A stretch of DNA of 64,000 bases from Streptomyces wedmorensis (lineage in GTDB: Bacteria > Actinomycetota > Actinomycetes > Streptomycetales > Streptomycetaceae), in assembly GCF_000716445.1 (NCBI RefSeq), contig NZ_JNWK01000051.1:1-64000 (forward strand), in the 5' to 3' direction. The position numbers and the translations under genes are program-made. Below the pieces are notes generated by a model. That model did no database searches and was not told the DNA's origin. It saw only the letters and a list, made by a program, of their open reading frames with translations. Numbering within the stretch: position 1 is the first letter of the stretch; each line of letters begins with the position of its first letter. Shown here piece after piece: positions 42,671 to 51,103 of this stretch.

Positions 42671-42744
42671 TCGTGCTCGGCAAAGCGAGCGGGGCTTGCC
42701 CGAACTCGCTGCGTTTCGAAAGTAGATCAAGTTACTGTGCCCCG

Positions 42745-43251
42745 ATGACAGAGACGCAACAGCGCCGCGACGTAGGCCCTCCGGACAGCAACTCCGACGA
42801 GAAGTCGACGTTGGTCGCGTTCCTGAACTACGTCCGCGAAGCCGTGGCCGCGAAGGCGGAGGGGCTTGACGACGTGCGGGGGCGAACTCCCGGAGTGCCT
42901 TCCGGCACCAGTGTTCTCGGCCTGGTCAAGCACCTGACGGCGGCAGAGGTCTACTGGTTCGCCTGGGCCTTCGAGGGTGCGGATGTCGAGCACCCGGAGT
43001 TCGGGATGGAGATCTTCCAGGACGAGGGCGCGGATGGTCTACTCGCCGCCTATCGCGGTGTGATCGAACGGTCCAACGAGATCATCGAGCGCTGTGGCGA
43101 CTTGGACGATCTGTGTGCGCGGCCGGCCGGCAAGGCGGGCATCGTGCGGTCGATGCGGTGGGTGCTGGTGCACATGATCGAGGAGACGGCTCGCCATGCC
43201 GGTCATGCCGACATCCTCCGTGAGCAGGCTGACGGTTCCGTTGGCAGGTAG
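42745..43251 (+). CDS. DinB/DUF664-family protein
   Basis: 168 residues. Four-helix DinB-like bundle with metal-binding histidines: 'LGLVKHLTAAEVYWFAWAFEG' (His1) and 'VLVHMIEETARHAGHADILREQADG' (the terminal H-x-x-x-H pair). The sequence matches the DUF664 subgroup common in actinobacteria. DinB-fold proteins include thiol S-transferases and mycothiol-dependent enzymes; this one is unassigned. The upstream region carries a long 7-bp repeat. Confidence 0.88.
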   Translation: MTETQQRRDVGPPDSNSDEKSTLVAFLNYVREAVAAKAEGLDDVRGRTPGVPSGTSVLGLVKHLTAAEVYWFAWAFEGADVEHPEFGMEIFQDEGADGLLAAYRGVIERSNEIIERCGDLDDLCARPAGKAGIVRSMRWVLVHMIEETARHAGHADILREQADGSVGR

Positions 43252-43283
43252 TGCGGAGCGTCGCGCGGTACGCATGATCGGTC

Positions 43284-44864
43284 TCAGTGGCGTCGACGGG
43301 GCATGTGGGGTGTTCTGAGGGCGGCGCGGGCCGCGTTGGCGCCCGGTGCTCCGTGGACGCCGCCGCCTGGGTGGGTGGTGGCGGAGCAGAGGTAGAGGGC
43401 GCGGATCGGGGTGCGGGGGCGGCCGGTGCCGGGGAGGGGGCGGAAGACGAGTTGCTGGTGAAGGTTGGTGGTGCCTTGGTTGATGGCGCCGCCTACGAGG
43501 GCGGGGTTGAGCCGCTCGAGGTCGGTCGGTGCGAGGATGCGCCTGGCGCGTATCGAGGCGCGGAAGCCTGGGGCGAGGCGCTCGATCCCCGCTTCGACCC
43601 GCCCGGCGATGGCCTCCTTCTCGCGCTCGTCCCAGCGGCCGGTGATGTCCTGGTCTCCCGCATCGCGGCGAATGTGCTGCGGGACGTGGGTGTAGCCCCA
43701 GGCCGATTCGGTGCCGGTGGGTGAGCGGTGGGGATCGGCCGTGGTCATCTGGCCGAGCACGGTGAAGGGGACGTCCGGTACCTGCTCCATGGCGAGCTGG
43801 GCCGCGAAGCGGGTGAGTGCGTCGAGGCCTTCGGCGATGTGGACGGTTCCGGCGGCGCGGGCGTCCGCGCACTCCCATGGGATCGGGCCGGACAGGGCCC
43901 AGTCCACCTTCACCGTGGCGAAGTCCCACTGGAAGCGCCGCAGGTCGACGCGGAGCCGCGCCGACAGGTGCTGCTCGTCGACGAGACGCTCGTACAGGAG
44001 GGGGGCGGGGATGTCGGCGAGGACCGCCCGGCGCGCGGGGATCTCCGTGCCGTCGTCGGTGCGGACGCCGACGGCGCGGCCGTCGCGGATGACGACGCGG
44101 GTCACCGTACGGTTGCACAGCAGCACGCCACCGCGGTCGCGTAGCCGTGCGACGAGGGCGTCGGTGAGCCGGCCCGCGCCGCCGACGGGGACGGGGAAGC
44201 CGTGCTCCTGGCCGAGCATGCACATCAGCCAGCCCATGCCTCCGCCGAGGGCGGACTCGGGAGCAAGGTCGGCGTGGAGCGCGTTGCCGGCGATCAGCAG
44301 TCTGCCGCCGTCGCCGGCGAAGTGCTCCTCGCCGAAACGGCGGGCGGGCAGCAGCATGGTGCGCAGCAGCCGGAGGCCTTCTTCGGGGCCGGTACGGGCC
44401 ACGAGCCGAAGACCCGCGCGGGCGGGCGGGAACGGCGTGAAGAGGCATGCGACGAGGTCGTCGCCGACGCGCCGCCACAGGCGGTGCAGGCGCTCCCACG
44501 CGGCGGCGTCGGCAGCCGCGAAGGCGGCCAGCGACGCGGTGGTCCGCTCCGGATCGCGGCTGAGGACCGGGCAGCGGCCGTCGGCGAGGGGGTGTGCGAC
44601 GACCGCAGGGGCGTGACTCCAGCGCAGTCCGTACCGGTCGAGCCGGAGGTTCCGGATGACGGGAGAGGCGGCGGCCAGCGGGTAGAAGGCGCTGAACACG
44701 TCGTGCACGTAGTCCGGGTGGACGCCCCTGTCGCTGCGCACCGCACCTCCCGGCGCCTCCCGGGCCTCCACCACGACGGCCTGCCATCCGGCGTCCGCAA
44801 GGAGGTTGGCGGCCACCAGGCCGTTGGGGCCGGAACCGACGACCACCGCGTCAGGCTCGCCCAT
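43284..44864 (-). CDS. FAD-dependent phytoene-desaturase-like oxidoreductase
   Basis: 526 residues. The N-terminal dinucleotide fold 'VVGSGPNGLVAANLLADAGWQAVVVEAREAPGGAVRS' is typical of the CrtI/PYROXD2 group. The middle has 'LLIAGNALHADLAPESALGGGMGWLMCMLGQEHGFPVPVGGAGRLTDALVARL', and the C-terminal FAD motif is 'RALYLCSATTHPGGGVHGAPGANAA'. Family members desaturate carotenoid or fatty chains, or act as amine-type oxidases. Its ATG overlaps the end of the SRPBCC gene by 14 bp, so the two are co-translated. Confidence 0.88.
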   Translation of the reverse strand: MGEPDAVVVGSGPNGLVAANLLADAGWQAVVVEAREAPGGAVRSDRGVHPDYVHDVFSAFYPLAAASPVIRNLRLDRYGLRWSHAPAVVAHPLADGRCPVLSRDPERTTASLAAFAAADAAAWERLHRLWRRVGDDLVACLFTPFPPARAGLRLVARTGPEEGLRLLRTMLLPARRFGEEHFAGDGGRLLIAGNALHADLAPESALGGGMGWLMCMLGQEHGFPVPVGGAGRLTDALVARLRDRGGVLLCNRTVTRVVIRDGRAVGVRTDDGTEIPARRAVLADIPAPLLYERLVDEQHLSARLRVDLRRFQWDFATVKVDWALSGPIPWECADARAAGTVHIAEGLDALTRFAAQLAMEQVPDVPFTVLGQMTTADPHRSPTGTESAWGYTHVPQHIRRDAGDQDITGRWDEREKEAIAGRVEAGIERLAPGFRASIRARRILAPTDLERLNPALVGGAINQGTTNLHQQLVFRPLPGTGRPRTPIRALYLCSATTHPGGGVHGAPGANAARAALRTPHMPRRRH

Positions 44865-45303
44865 GGGTCTTCTCCCTCGTCGACGCCACGACGTGGGCCA
44901 GTCGGTCGAGCATCTTGCGGTTGCGCCAGCGCATGAGTGCGTCGACGGCCGAGTTGTGCCAGCGTGCCGCGGGCCCGCGCAGGGGATGCTCGTCGACGAG
45001 GACGAGGGTTCCGTCGCCCCAGGGCTCGATGCGGAAGGCGACGCGCGCGCTGCCCACGTCCGTATGCACCTCCAGTTCGAGACGGTGGGTCGGTTCGCAG
45101 AGGCGGGAGAGGGTCCGCCCCCGGTAGGACCATGGTCCGAGCTTGAGGGTGTAGCCGAGTTCCGCGCCCGGGACGGGCCACTGCCCGTCCTGCTCCCAGG
45201 ATTCGTGCGTGCCCACCACGAACCGCGCGTACGACCGGCCGTCGCTCAGGACTTCCCAGACGGCGTCGGGCGGGGCTTCGATGAGCCGGTTCCACTGGGC
45301 CAT
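44851..45303 (-). CDS. SRPBCC (START-fold) protein
   Basis: 150 residues starting 'MAQWNRLIEAPPDAVWEVLSDGRSYARFVVGTHESWEQDG', the standard opening of polyketide-cyclase/dehydrase-type SRPBCC proteins. 'VDEHPLRGPAARWHNSAVDALMRWRNRKMLDRLAHVV' forms the C-terminal helix that closes the hydrophobic cavity. It overlaps the downstream FAD oxidoreductase gene and lies just after the SDR gene, in a leftward cluster. Probably binds or processes the same lipophilic substrate. Confidence 0.88.
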   Translation of the reverse strand: MAQWNRLIEAPPDAVWEVLSDGRSYARFVVGTHESWEQDGQWPVPGAELGYTLKLGPWSYRGRTLSRLCEPTHRLELEVHTDVGSARVAFRIEPWGDGTLVLVDEHPLRGPAARWHNSAVDALMRWRNRKMLDRLAHVVASTREKTHGRA

Positions 45304-45316
45304 GATCGAGGTCTCC

Positions 45317-46561
45317 TTAGCGGCAGCGTGAGAGACGGCGCGCGGGGATGTGCGGGCGCATGCGTACGCGGGTGGGTGAGCCGATGCGGACGCGCGCGCG
45401 TGGGCGAAGGCGTACGAGAGTGGGTGAACCGGTGCCTACGCGCGCACGTGGGCGGATGCGTACGTGGGTGGGTGAGCCTGTACGTCCGCGGGTGCGTGAG
45501 CCCGTACGTACGCGGGTGCGTGAGCCCGTACGTACGCGGGTGCGTGAGCCTGTACGTACGCGGGTGCGTGAGCGGGTGGCGATGAAGCGGGCTCCCACGG
45601 CTCCGGCGGCGGCCAGGGCAAACGCCCGGCGTGCCGCTGTGCGGGCCGCTGCGTGCCGGTCGCCGGAGACCGCGGCTGTGGCGCCGGACGGGGCGTACAG
45701 GGTGCCGGTGGTGACCGGCACGGTCCCCGGAGCACCCAGGTACCGGTGCTCGGTAAGGCGCCGGATCAGGCCGCGTACCAGGCCCGGCGCCAGGACGCGG
45801 GCCCACGGCAGGAGCCGTGCGCCGGGGCCGACGACGACGCGCGCTCGGGGTCGGGCCGCTGTGTGCAGGACGGCGCGTGCCACTCGTTCGGGAGTCGCGA
45901 CGGCGGGCAGGGTGCGCACGCGGCGGCCCGTGTGGTTCGCGGCGTGCTGGAAGAACGGGGTGTCGACGCCGGCGGGCAGCACCGTACAGACGGCGACGTC
46001 ATGGTCACCGCTGATGATCAGCTCCTGCCGCATCACTTCGTCGAGCACGACCAGTGCGGCCTTGGCGGCGGCGTACGCGCCCGTGTAGGGCGCCGTGACG
46101 GCACCTCCGAGGACGGATGACACGTCGATGAGCACGCCGCGGCCCTGGCCGCGCATCACGCGGAGGGCGGCCCGGGCGCCATGGAGGGTCCCCAGCACGT
46201 TGACCTCCCATGAACGAAGGACGTCGGCCGGCGGCACCGCGTCGAGGCGGCCGAGGACTCCCACTCCGGCCGCGTTCACCCACACGTCGACGCGGCCGTA
46301 CCGGGCGAGCGCCGTGTCCGCCAGCCCGGTCACCGCGTCCGCGTCGGTGACGTCGGCGGGCACGGCCACCGCCTCGGCCTGCGGGTGTGCGGCCGTACAC
46401 TCGCGGGCCACCTGGCTCAGGGCCTCGGCGCTGCGGGCAGCGAGAACGAGCCGGGCGCCCAGGTGCGCGAAGGCGAGGCCGACGGCGCGGCCGATGCCAC
46501 TCGACGCGCCCGTGATCACGACCACGGTTCCTGCCGCGAGCGCGCGGCGGGTCCTGTCCAT
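45317..46561 (-). CDS. Short-chain dehydrogenase with arginine-rich repeat tail
   Basis: 414 residues. The SDR body covers residues 1-~260: 'VVVITGASSGIGRAVGLAFAHLGARLVLAAR' (cofactor), 'DVWVNAAGVGVLG', and 'SVLGGAVTAPYTGAYAAAKAALVVL' with Tyr and Lys of the active site. After a ~70-residue linker, about 85 residues of basic repeats follow (RTRVRTGS units and related RPRARVG/SPTHVRIR). They come from 24-bp and related repeats kept in frame. The tail is absent from normal SDRs. The ATG at MDRTRR follows GCAGGG; an earlier ATG 11 codons upstream is possible. Confidence 0.85.
   Translation of the reverse strand: MDRTRRALAAGTVVVITGASSGIGRAVGLAFAHLGARLVLAARSAEALSQVARECTAAHPQAEAVAVPADVTDADAVTGLADTALARYGRVDVWVNAAGVGVLGRLDAVPPADVLRSWEVNVLGTLHGARAALRVMRGQGRGVLIDVSSVLGGAVTAPYTGAYAAAKAALVVLDEVMRQELIISGDHDVAVCTVLPAGVDTPFFQHAANHTGRRVRTLPAVATPERVARAVLHTAARPRARVVVGPGARLLPWARVLAPGLVRGLIRRLTEHRYLGAPGTVPVTTGTLYAPSGATAAVSGDRHAAARTAARRAFALAAAGAVGARFIATRSRTRVRTGSRTRVRTGSRTRVRTGSRTRGRTGSPTHVRIRPRARVGTGSPTLVRLRPRARVRIGSPTRVRMRPHIPARRLSRCR
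45348..45590. repeat. 24-bp tandem repeats encoding the SDR tail
   Basis: Degenerate to perfect units (plus strand gcgggtgcgtgagcccgtac and close variants) run through the C-terminal coding region. Around 45486-45560 three copies are nearly identical. The unit length is a multiple of three, so gain or loss of copies changes the tail length without a frameshift. Confidence 0.85.
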
Positions 46562-46650
46562 AGCCCTGCAGGTGACCGTTCTCGACGGATTCATGCGTCT
46601 TTCACGCCGGAACGCGCACGTGTCCCGCCGGAACACGCACGCCTTCCGAG

Positions 46651-47841
46651 CTACTCCGCCGCTCGTACGGTGCGGGGCCGACGTGCCAGAGCGAGCAACG
46701 GGCCCACCGCCAGCAGGGCGGCGAGTGCCAGATAACCGAAGGTGAGGGTCGAGAGGGTGGCGACTCCGGCTACGAGCAGGAGGCCGCCGGCATCACCGAG
46801 CTCGCGGCCCAGTTCGGCCGATCCCATGGTCTGGCCCATGCGCTCCTGCGGGGTGGAGGCGGCCAGGGCGGCGAAGCCGAGCGGGGTGATCAGCCCGGTG
46901 CCGGTGCCGATGAGGGCGGCGGCGGTCAGGACGCCGATCACGCCCGGCAGGGTGGCGGCCGCGACCCCGACGGCCGCGAGGAGAAGCCCGGTGAGCAGTC
47001 CTGTGCGGGTGGTCAGGCGCCCCGCGTCCAGTGCCCGGCCGGCCTTGGGCTGGACGACGGCAGCCGTGGCGGCCAGGACGGACACGGCGGCGCCGGTCGC
47101 CGGCGTGCCGAGGCCGGCCGCGGCCCCGGAGACGGGCAGGAACCCCACGCCGACGGAGAGCGCGGCCGTGGCGGCGGCGAGCGCGGCGGTCGGGGCGAGG
47201 AAGGATCGGTCGGCCAGGCGTCGGGCGAGGTCGGCCACGGTCTGGCGTTCGCGGGGCAGCGGGGGCACGACGGGCACCGTGACCGCGGCCCACACGGCGA
47301 CGGCCGCCGCGCACACGGCCATCACCGTGAACAGGAGACGCAGTCCGCCGGCCCACATCAGGACTCCGCCGAGAAGCGGGCCGAGCGTGTACCCGATGGA
47401 CTTGTAGAAGCCGTAACTGCCGAACGCGCGCCCGCGCTTGGCGGCCGGGTTGAGGCGGGCGACCATGGCGGAGGCCGAAGGCGAGAAAGCGGAGGCCGCG
47501 GCACCTTGGCCGAGGCGGGCGGCCCACAGCCAGCCCGGGCTGTCGGCGATCGCGTACAACGCGGAGGCGCCGGCGAACGCGACGAGGCCGCCGAGGAGTA
47601 CGGGTTTGCCGCCGATCCGGTCGGCGAGCGATCCGAAGACCGGCTTGAGCAGAACCTCGGCGCCGTCGTACAGGGCGAGCAGTCCGCCCAGGACGAGGAG
47701 GGAGGTGACGGCGTCCCCGGAGAATCCGCCGAGGTTGGCGGCGATGCCGTGGGCACCGAAGGCGGTGGTGAACCCGGCCGCGTACAGAGGCCACATGACC
47801 CGCTTCGGGGCGGCGGCCGGGGCTATGGGTGCGGTCGTCAT
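46651..47841 (-). CDS. MFS transporter
   Basis: 396 residues with 12 predicted transmembrane helices. The loop 2-3 motif of drug:H+ antiporters is present ('GSLADRIGGKPVLLGGLVAF'), and 'RLGQGAAASAFSPSASAMVARL' and 'GFYKSIGYTLGPLLGGVL' match motif C-like positions of exporters. Its ATG overlaps the stop of the ChrB-like gene (ATGA), so the two are translationally coupled. Probably exports a drug or toxic metabolite. Substrate unknown. Confidence 0.9.
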   Translation of the reverse strand: MTTAPIAPAAAPKRVMWPLYAAGFTTAFGAHGIAANLGGFSGDAVTSLLVLGGLLALYDGAEVLLKPVFGSLADRIGGKPVLLGGLVAFAGASALYAIADSPGWLWAARLGQGAAASAFSPSASAMVARLNPAAKRGRAFGSYGFYKSIGYTLGPLLGGVLMWAGGLRLLFTVMAVCAAAVAVWAAVTVPVVPPLPRERQTVADLARRLADRSFLAPTAALAAATAALSVGVGFLPVSGAAAGLGTPATGAAVSVLAATAAVVQPKAGRALDAGRLTTRTGLLTGLLLAAVGVAAATLPGVIGVLTAAALIGTGTGLITPLGFAALAASTPQERMGQTMGSAELGRELGDAGGLLLVAGVATLSTLTFGYLALAALLAVGPLLALARRPRTVRAAE

Positions 47842-48404
47842 GACGGGTCCTGGTCGTCGGCGTGCAGTGCGCCGAACACAAGCTCGGCGTAGTCCTCGCA
47901 GACGGCGGCGCACCGTTTGAGCCGCTCCCCCGCCTCGGCTGCTTCAGGGGCGCCGAAGACGTCCCTGGCGGTCAGGTCGCGGTGCCAGCGACGCAGCCGT
48001 TCCAGGCTCTGCTCCTCTTCCTCCAGCTCGGCGAGGGTGAACTTCGCGAGGCGGATCTCTTTGGCGATCTCGTCCTCGAACTTGCCGCAGTCCGCGAGGA
48101 ATTCCGTCCAGTCCGCCGAGCGGGCCGCGGTGAACATCTCCTGGAGACGTGTCGCGTCCTGCTCCGAGCGGCCGTTCGCCTCCAGCGTCATGCCTTGGCC
48201 GCCCGCGGCGTCGGTGAGTTCGAGGGCGCGCCGCACTCCGTCGGCGAACACGGGCACCTGCGGCACCGCCCAGATGCCCTGGCCCAGCGACAGCGCCCCG
48301 ATCTTGCGGAGCTCCCGCCAGACCGCGACGCGGTGCCGGGACGGGTCTGCGGGCAGCTTGATCACAAGGATCAGCCAGCGGGCGGTGCGGATGGGATTCG
48401 TCAC
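47838..48404 (-). CDS. ChrB N-terminal-like regulator/resistance protein
   Basis: 188 residues. 'RTARWLILVIKLPADPSRHRVAVWRELRKIGALSLGQGIWAVP' is the N-terminal domain of chromate-resistance ChrB proteins, which also resembles PaaX-type winged helices. The C-terminal half is helical ('LADCGKFEDEIAKEIRLAKFTLAELEEEEQSLERLRRW'). It lacks the usual C-terminal ChrB domain. The GTG start sits just after an operator-like palindrome. Coupled by ATGA to an MFS exporter, so it may be a sensor for the exported compound rather than chromate. Confidence 0.75.
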   Translation of the reverse strand: MTNPIRTARWLILVIKLPADPSRHRVAVWRELRKIGALSLGQGIWAVPQVPVFADGVRRALELTDAAGGQGMTLEANGRSEQDATRLQEMFTAARSADWTEFLADCGKFEDEIAKEIRLAKFTLAELEEEEQSLERLRRWHRDLTARDVFGAPEAAEAGERLKRCAAVCEDYAELVFGALHADDQDPS

Positions 48405-48411
48405 GTATGGA

Positions 48412-48431
48412 AATGTAGCAAGCGTTACATT
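48412..48431. promoter_or_regulatory. Operator-like palindrome upstream of the ChrB-like gene
   Basis: AATGTA-N8-TACATT (sequence aatgtagcaagcgttacatt), 8 nt before the GTG start on the minus strand. It is AT-rich compared with its surroundings. Likely the binding site of the ChrB-like protein or another regulator. Confidence 0.6.
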
Positions 48432-48566
48432 CGGAGGGGAGGGCGCTCCTCTCCGGCGCGCGCGGGGGGCTTGGACGGGCGAAACGGACTCCTCGCCAGT
48501 GCATGGCAGCTTGCGGCTGACTCGGTGAAGCGCCGGCCTCGTGACCTCCTGACGCACACTGGAGGG

Positions 48567-49478
48567 GTGCTCTGGACCCCACCGCGTGTCGGCGAGCTGC
48601 GGAAGCGGGCCGGTGAGGCGCTGCTGCACCGGGTCGCGGGCCCCACCGCGCACGAGAAGCGGGCCCGCATCCACGAAACGCCGGGCCCACGATGGTTCGG
48701 CCCCGACCGTCCGGTGCGGGTCGTGCACGCAGACGCGGCGATGTACGTCGGCGGGCTCGCCGCGCTGCTCCTGCAGTCGCTCCACCCGGTCGCGATGGCG
48801 GCGGTCGCCGCGCACTCCGGGTTCGAGAGCGACCCCTGGGGGCGGCTCCAACGCACCAGCACCTTCCTGGCGGTCACGACGTTCGGTACGGCGCAGGACG
48901 CGGAGCAGGCGGTACGCCGCGTGCGCCACGTCCACGGCGCGGTGCGGGGGCGTACACCGGAGGGCGTGCCGTACCGGGCCTCCGATCCGCATCTGCTCGC
49001 CTGGGTGCACGCGGCCGAGACCGCCTGTTTCCTCAGCGCCCATCAACGCTACGGAAGGCGCCCGCTGCCTCCGCGGGAGGCAGACGGCTACGTCGCCGAC
49101 ATGGCCCGGGTCGGACACCGGCTCGGGGTGGTGGACCCGCCGGAAACCACCGCGGGGCTGACGGCGCGGCTCGCGGAGTACCGTCCGGAACTGCGCGCCA
49201 CCGCCCAGTCGCGTGCGGCGGCCCGCTACCTGCTGGCCCACCCTCCGCTGCCCTGGCCCGCTCGGCTGCCCTACGCGTTCCTGGCGGCAGCGGCGGTCGA
49301 GCTCCTGCCCGCTTCGGTGCGGGCCCACCTTGACCTCCCGTACACCACCCGTCTGCTGCTGCCCCTCGCCCGCCCCGGCGGACACGCGGTCGTCGCGGCG
49401 ATCCGGTGGATCATCCCCGCCGCTCCCCGGCCTGCACGGTCTCCGGCATCCGGTTCGCCACACACTCTCCGCGTGTGA
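48567..49478 (+). CDS. Oxygenase MpaB-type (DUF2236) protein
   Basis: 303 residues. 'PGPRWFGPDRPVRVVHADAAMYVGGLAALLLQSLHPVAMAAVAAHSGFESDPWGRLQRTSTFLAVTTFG' and 'LLAWVHAAETACFLSAHQRYG' are the signature parts of DUF2236 (latex-clearing/MpaB oxygenase family), whose conserved His residues bind haem. The C-terminal half is helical. The GTG start is very close to GGAGG; another in-frame GTG lies 14 codons upstream. Divergent from the ChrB-MFS pair. Confidence 0.85.
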   Translation: MLWTPPRVGELRKRAGEALLHRVAGPTAHEKRARIHETPGPRWFGPDRPVRVVHADAAMYVGGLAALLLQSLHPVAMAAVAAHSGFESDPWGRLQRTSTFLAVTTFGTAQDAEQAVRRVRHVHGAVRGRTPEGVPYRASDPHLLAWVHAAETACFLSAHQRYGRRPLPPREADGYVADMARVGHRLGVVDPPETTAGLTARLAEYRPELRATAQSRAAARYLLAHPPLPWPARLPYAFLAAAAVELLPASVRAHLDLPYTTRLLLPLARPGGHAVVAAIRWIIPAAPRPARSPASGSPHTLRV

Positions 49479-49511
49479 GCGGGCGGGCGGCGGAAGCGCA
49501 TGCGGTCGGAC

Positions 49512-50000
49512 CTAAGAGAGGTCCTTGCGCATCAACGTGCGCATCGTTTCGTATCGGCGCAAGGATCCGTCGGGGGCCTGCTCGTCCCACGAGTCGGGCT
49601 GACGGTCGAACGCCACGTAGCCGAGTCGTTCGTAGAGCGCCCGAGCCCGGGGGTTGTTCTCCTCCACGCCCAGCTCGGCCTGCCGCAAGCCACGGTTCCT
49701 GATGCGCTGCTCCGCGGCCTCCATGAGGAACGTGCCGATCCCGCAGGACTGCAGTGCGGGATGGACCGCAAGCTGCCACAGAGTGCCGACGCCTTCCTTG
49801 GCGCGGTAGTCGATCCCGCCTTTCGCCACGGGGATGCCCGATGCGGGACGGACCGCGAGGTAGTCGACCTCCCCCAGCCGGGCCCGCTCCAACGGCCTCG
49901 CGACACCGACCAAATGCTGCTCGGACCCCGACCACCCGCAGTACGCCAGATCCGCCGACACCAGATCGCGTACCGACAGCCTCAACACGACGTCGACCAT
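49512..50000 (-). CDS. GNAT-family N-acetyltransferase
   Basis: 162 residues. A classical GNAT domain: 'EVDYLAVRPASGIPVAKGGIDYRAKEGVGTLWQLAVHPALQSCGIGTFLMEAAEQRIRNRGLRQAELGVEENNPRARALYERLGY', with the Q-S-C-G-I-G acetyl-CoA loop. The ATG with GGAGG 8 nt upstream was chosen over one 12 codons earlier. The substrate is unknown. Confidence 0.92.
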   Translation of the reverse strand: MVDVVLRLSVRDLVSADLAYCGWSGSEQHLVGVARPLERARLGEVDYLAVRPASGIPVAKGGIDYRAKEGVGTLWQLAVHPALQSCGIGTFLMEAAEQRIRNRGLRQAELGVEENNPRARALYERLGYVAFDRQPDSWDEQAPDGSLRRYETMRTLMRKDLS

Positions 50001-50103
50001 CTCCACCGCCTCCGGGCAGCCGGCATCCACGGCCACCTCACGGGAAGCAACGCCGTTTCCCGTACACGCTCCTGGCGATCACGTCCTTCAGTATGGTCGG
50101 TTC

Positions 50104-50460
50104 ATGTGCACCTACGCGTTCGTCCACTACAAGCTGCACTATGCGTGCGTATCGTGCCGGATCAGCTTCAAACGGCATCCCGGCGACACCCAGCACACAT
50201 GCCCGCGATGCGCCGCTCCGCTGCTGTGTGCCGGCCACGACTTCGCGGCGCCTCGCCGGAGCAATCGGAAGGCGTGGACGGTCGTCGCCGCGGTCCTCGA
50301 CGCCGGGCTGCGTTACGAGGGCTTCGAAGCGTGCGGTTGTGGACGGGAACCGAAGTTCCGTCCCCGTACCCGTGCTCAGCTGCGTGCCCGCCGCATCGCG
50401 GCCGCGCGGACCGGCACGCCGCTCGCGGAGATGCTCGGACGGGTGGACCCGCTGGGCTGA
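50104..50460 (+). CDS. Zinc-ribbon-like hypothetical protein
   Basis: 118 residues. Two Cys pairs form a probable zinc ribbon: 'YACVSCRISFKRHPGDTQHTCPRCAAPLL' (C-x2-C ... C-x2-C). A further 'CGCGREPKFRPRTRAQLRARR' lies in the basic C-terminal half. I recall near-identical small proteins in other streptomycetes, all of unknown function. Zinc-ribbon plus basic tail suggests nucleic-acid binding. Confidence 0.78.
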   Translation: MCTYAFVHYKLHYACVSCRISFKRHPGDTQHTCPRCAAPLLCAGHDFAAPRRSNRKAWTVVAAVLDAGLRYEGFEACGCGREPKFRPRTRAQLRARRIAAARTGTPLAEMLGRVDPLG

Positions 50461-50620
50461 CCGGGACGTGGCCCCCGCGTGTTCCCGGCCGGCTGCCCTG
50501 GCCATCCGTCCGCGACGACCGGCCCGTACGCCCTCCTGCCGATCGTCCCGGCTGCCGCCGGCCGACTCCTGGCCTGTCCAGCCCTCCGGCCGGCCCTGGC
50601 GAGCGGATCGGCGAGCGGTG

Positions 50621-51016
50621 TCACAGGGCGATCAGACCGGCGGTCGTCTCCTTGAAGCCGCAGGCGTCGAAGTAGAAGGAACTCAGGTGTTCTTCGAAGT
50701 CGACGTGGAGCCATTCGCAGTTCGCGGCACGGGCTTCGTGGGCCGCGGCCGCGACCAGGGCGGCGCCGATGCCTGTCCCCTGACGTGTCCGGGCGACCAC
50801 CGTGTCCAGGATGAAGGCGTGAACTCCGCCGTCCCAGACCACGTTGACGAAGCCGACCAGTGAGCCGTCTTCCCAGGCGCAGACCCAGCCGAGGCTGTGG
50901 CGGTCGAGTCGTTCTCGCCAGTCCGTCCGACCGACCGGATGGCCGAAGCCGTCAGCGTGCAGCGCGTTGAGCGCGGCGTTCTCGAAGTCGCCGCGCCACT
51001 CGTACTTGATCGTCAT
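50621..51016 (-). CDS. GNAT-family N-acetyltransferase (small)
   Basis: 131 residues. 'VCAWEDGSLVGFVNVVWDGGVHAFILDTVVARTRQGTGIGAALVAAAAHEARAANCEWLHVDFEEHLSSFYFDACGF' contains the GNAT acetyl-CoA loop (R-Q-G-T-G-I-G). Probably a drug- or small-amine-modifying acetyltransferase. Single unit. Confidence 0.9.
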   Translation of the reverse strand: MTIKYEWRGDFENAALNALHADGFGHPVGRTDWRERLDRHSLGWVCAWEDGSLVGFVNVVWDGGVHAFILDTVVARTRQGTGIGAALVAAAAHEARAANCEWLHVDFEEHLSSFYFDACGFKETTAGLIAL

Positions 51017-51103
51017 TCGTCGATCGTAGGTGCCGGGCCAAGCCCGGCCGTCAGATCACCGGGTGAGGTGCCGGACGGTCCTGGTCGGGCACGCGGTGCC
51101 CGG

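Noticed and set aside
43284..44864. Carotenoid biosynthesis cluster
   Set aside because: Only a CrtI-like oxidoreductase is present; no phytoene synthase, cyclase or prenyltransferase genes nearby.
45348..45590. Possible CRISPR array
   Set aside because: Repeats are head-to-tail without spacers and code in frame for an SDR tail; no cas genes.
47838..48404. True chromate-resistance operon
   Set aside because: There is no ChrA transporter; the ChrB-like protein lacks the C-terminal domain and is coupled to an MFS exporter.
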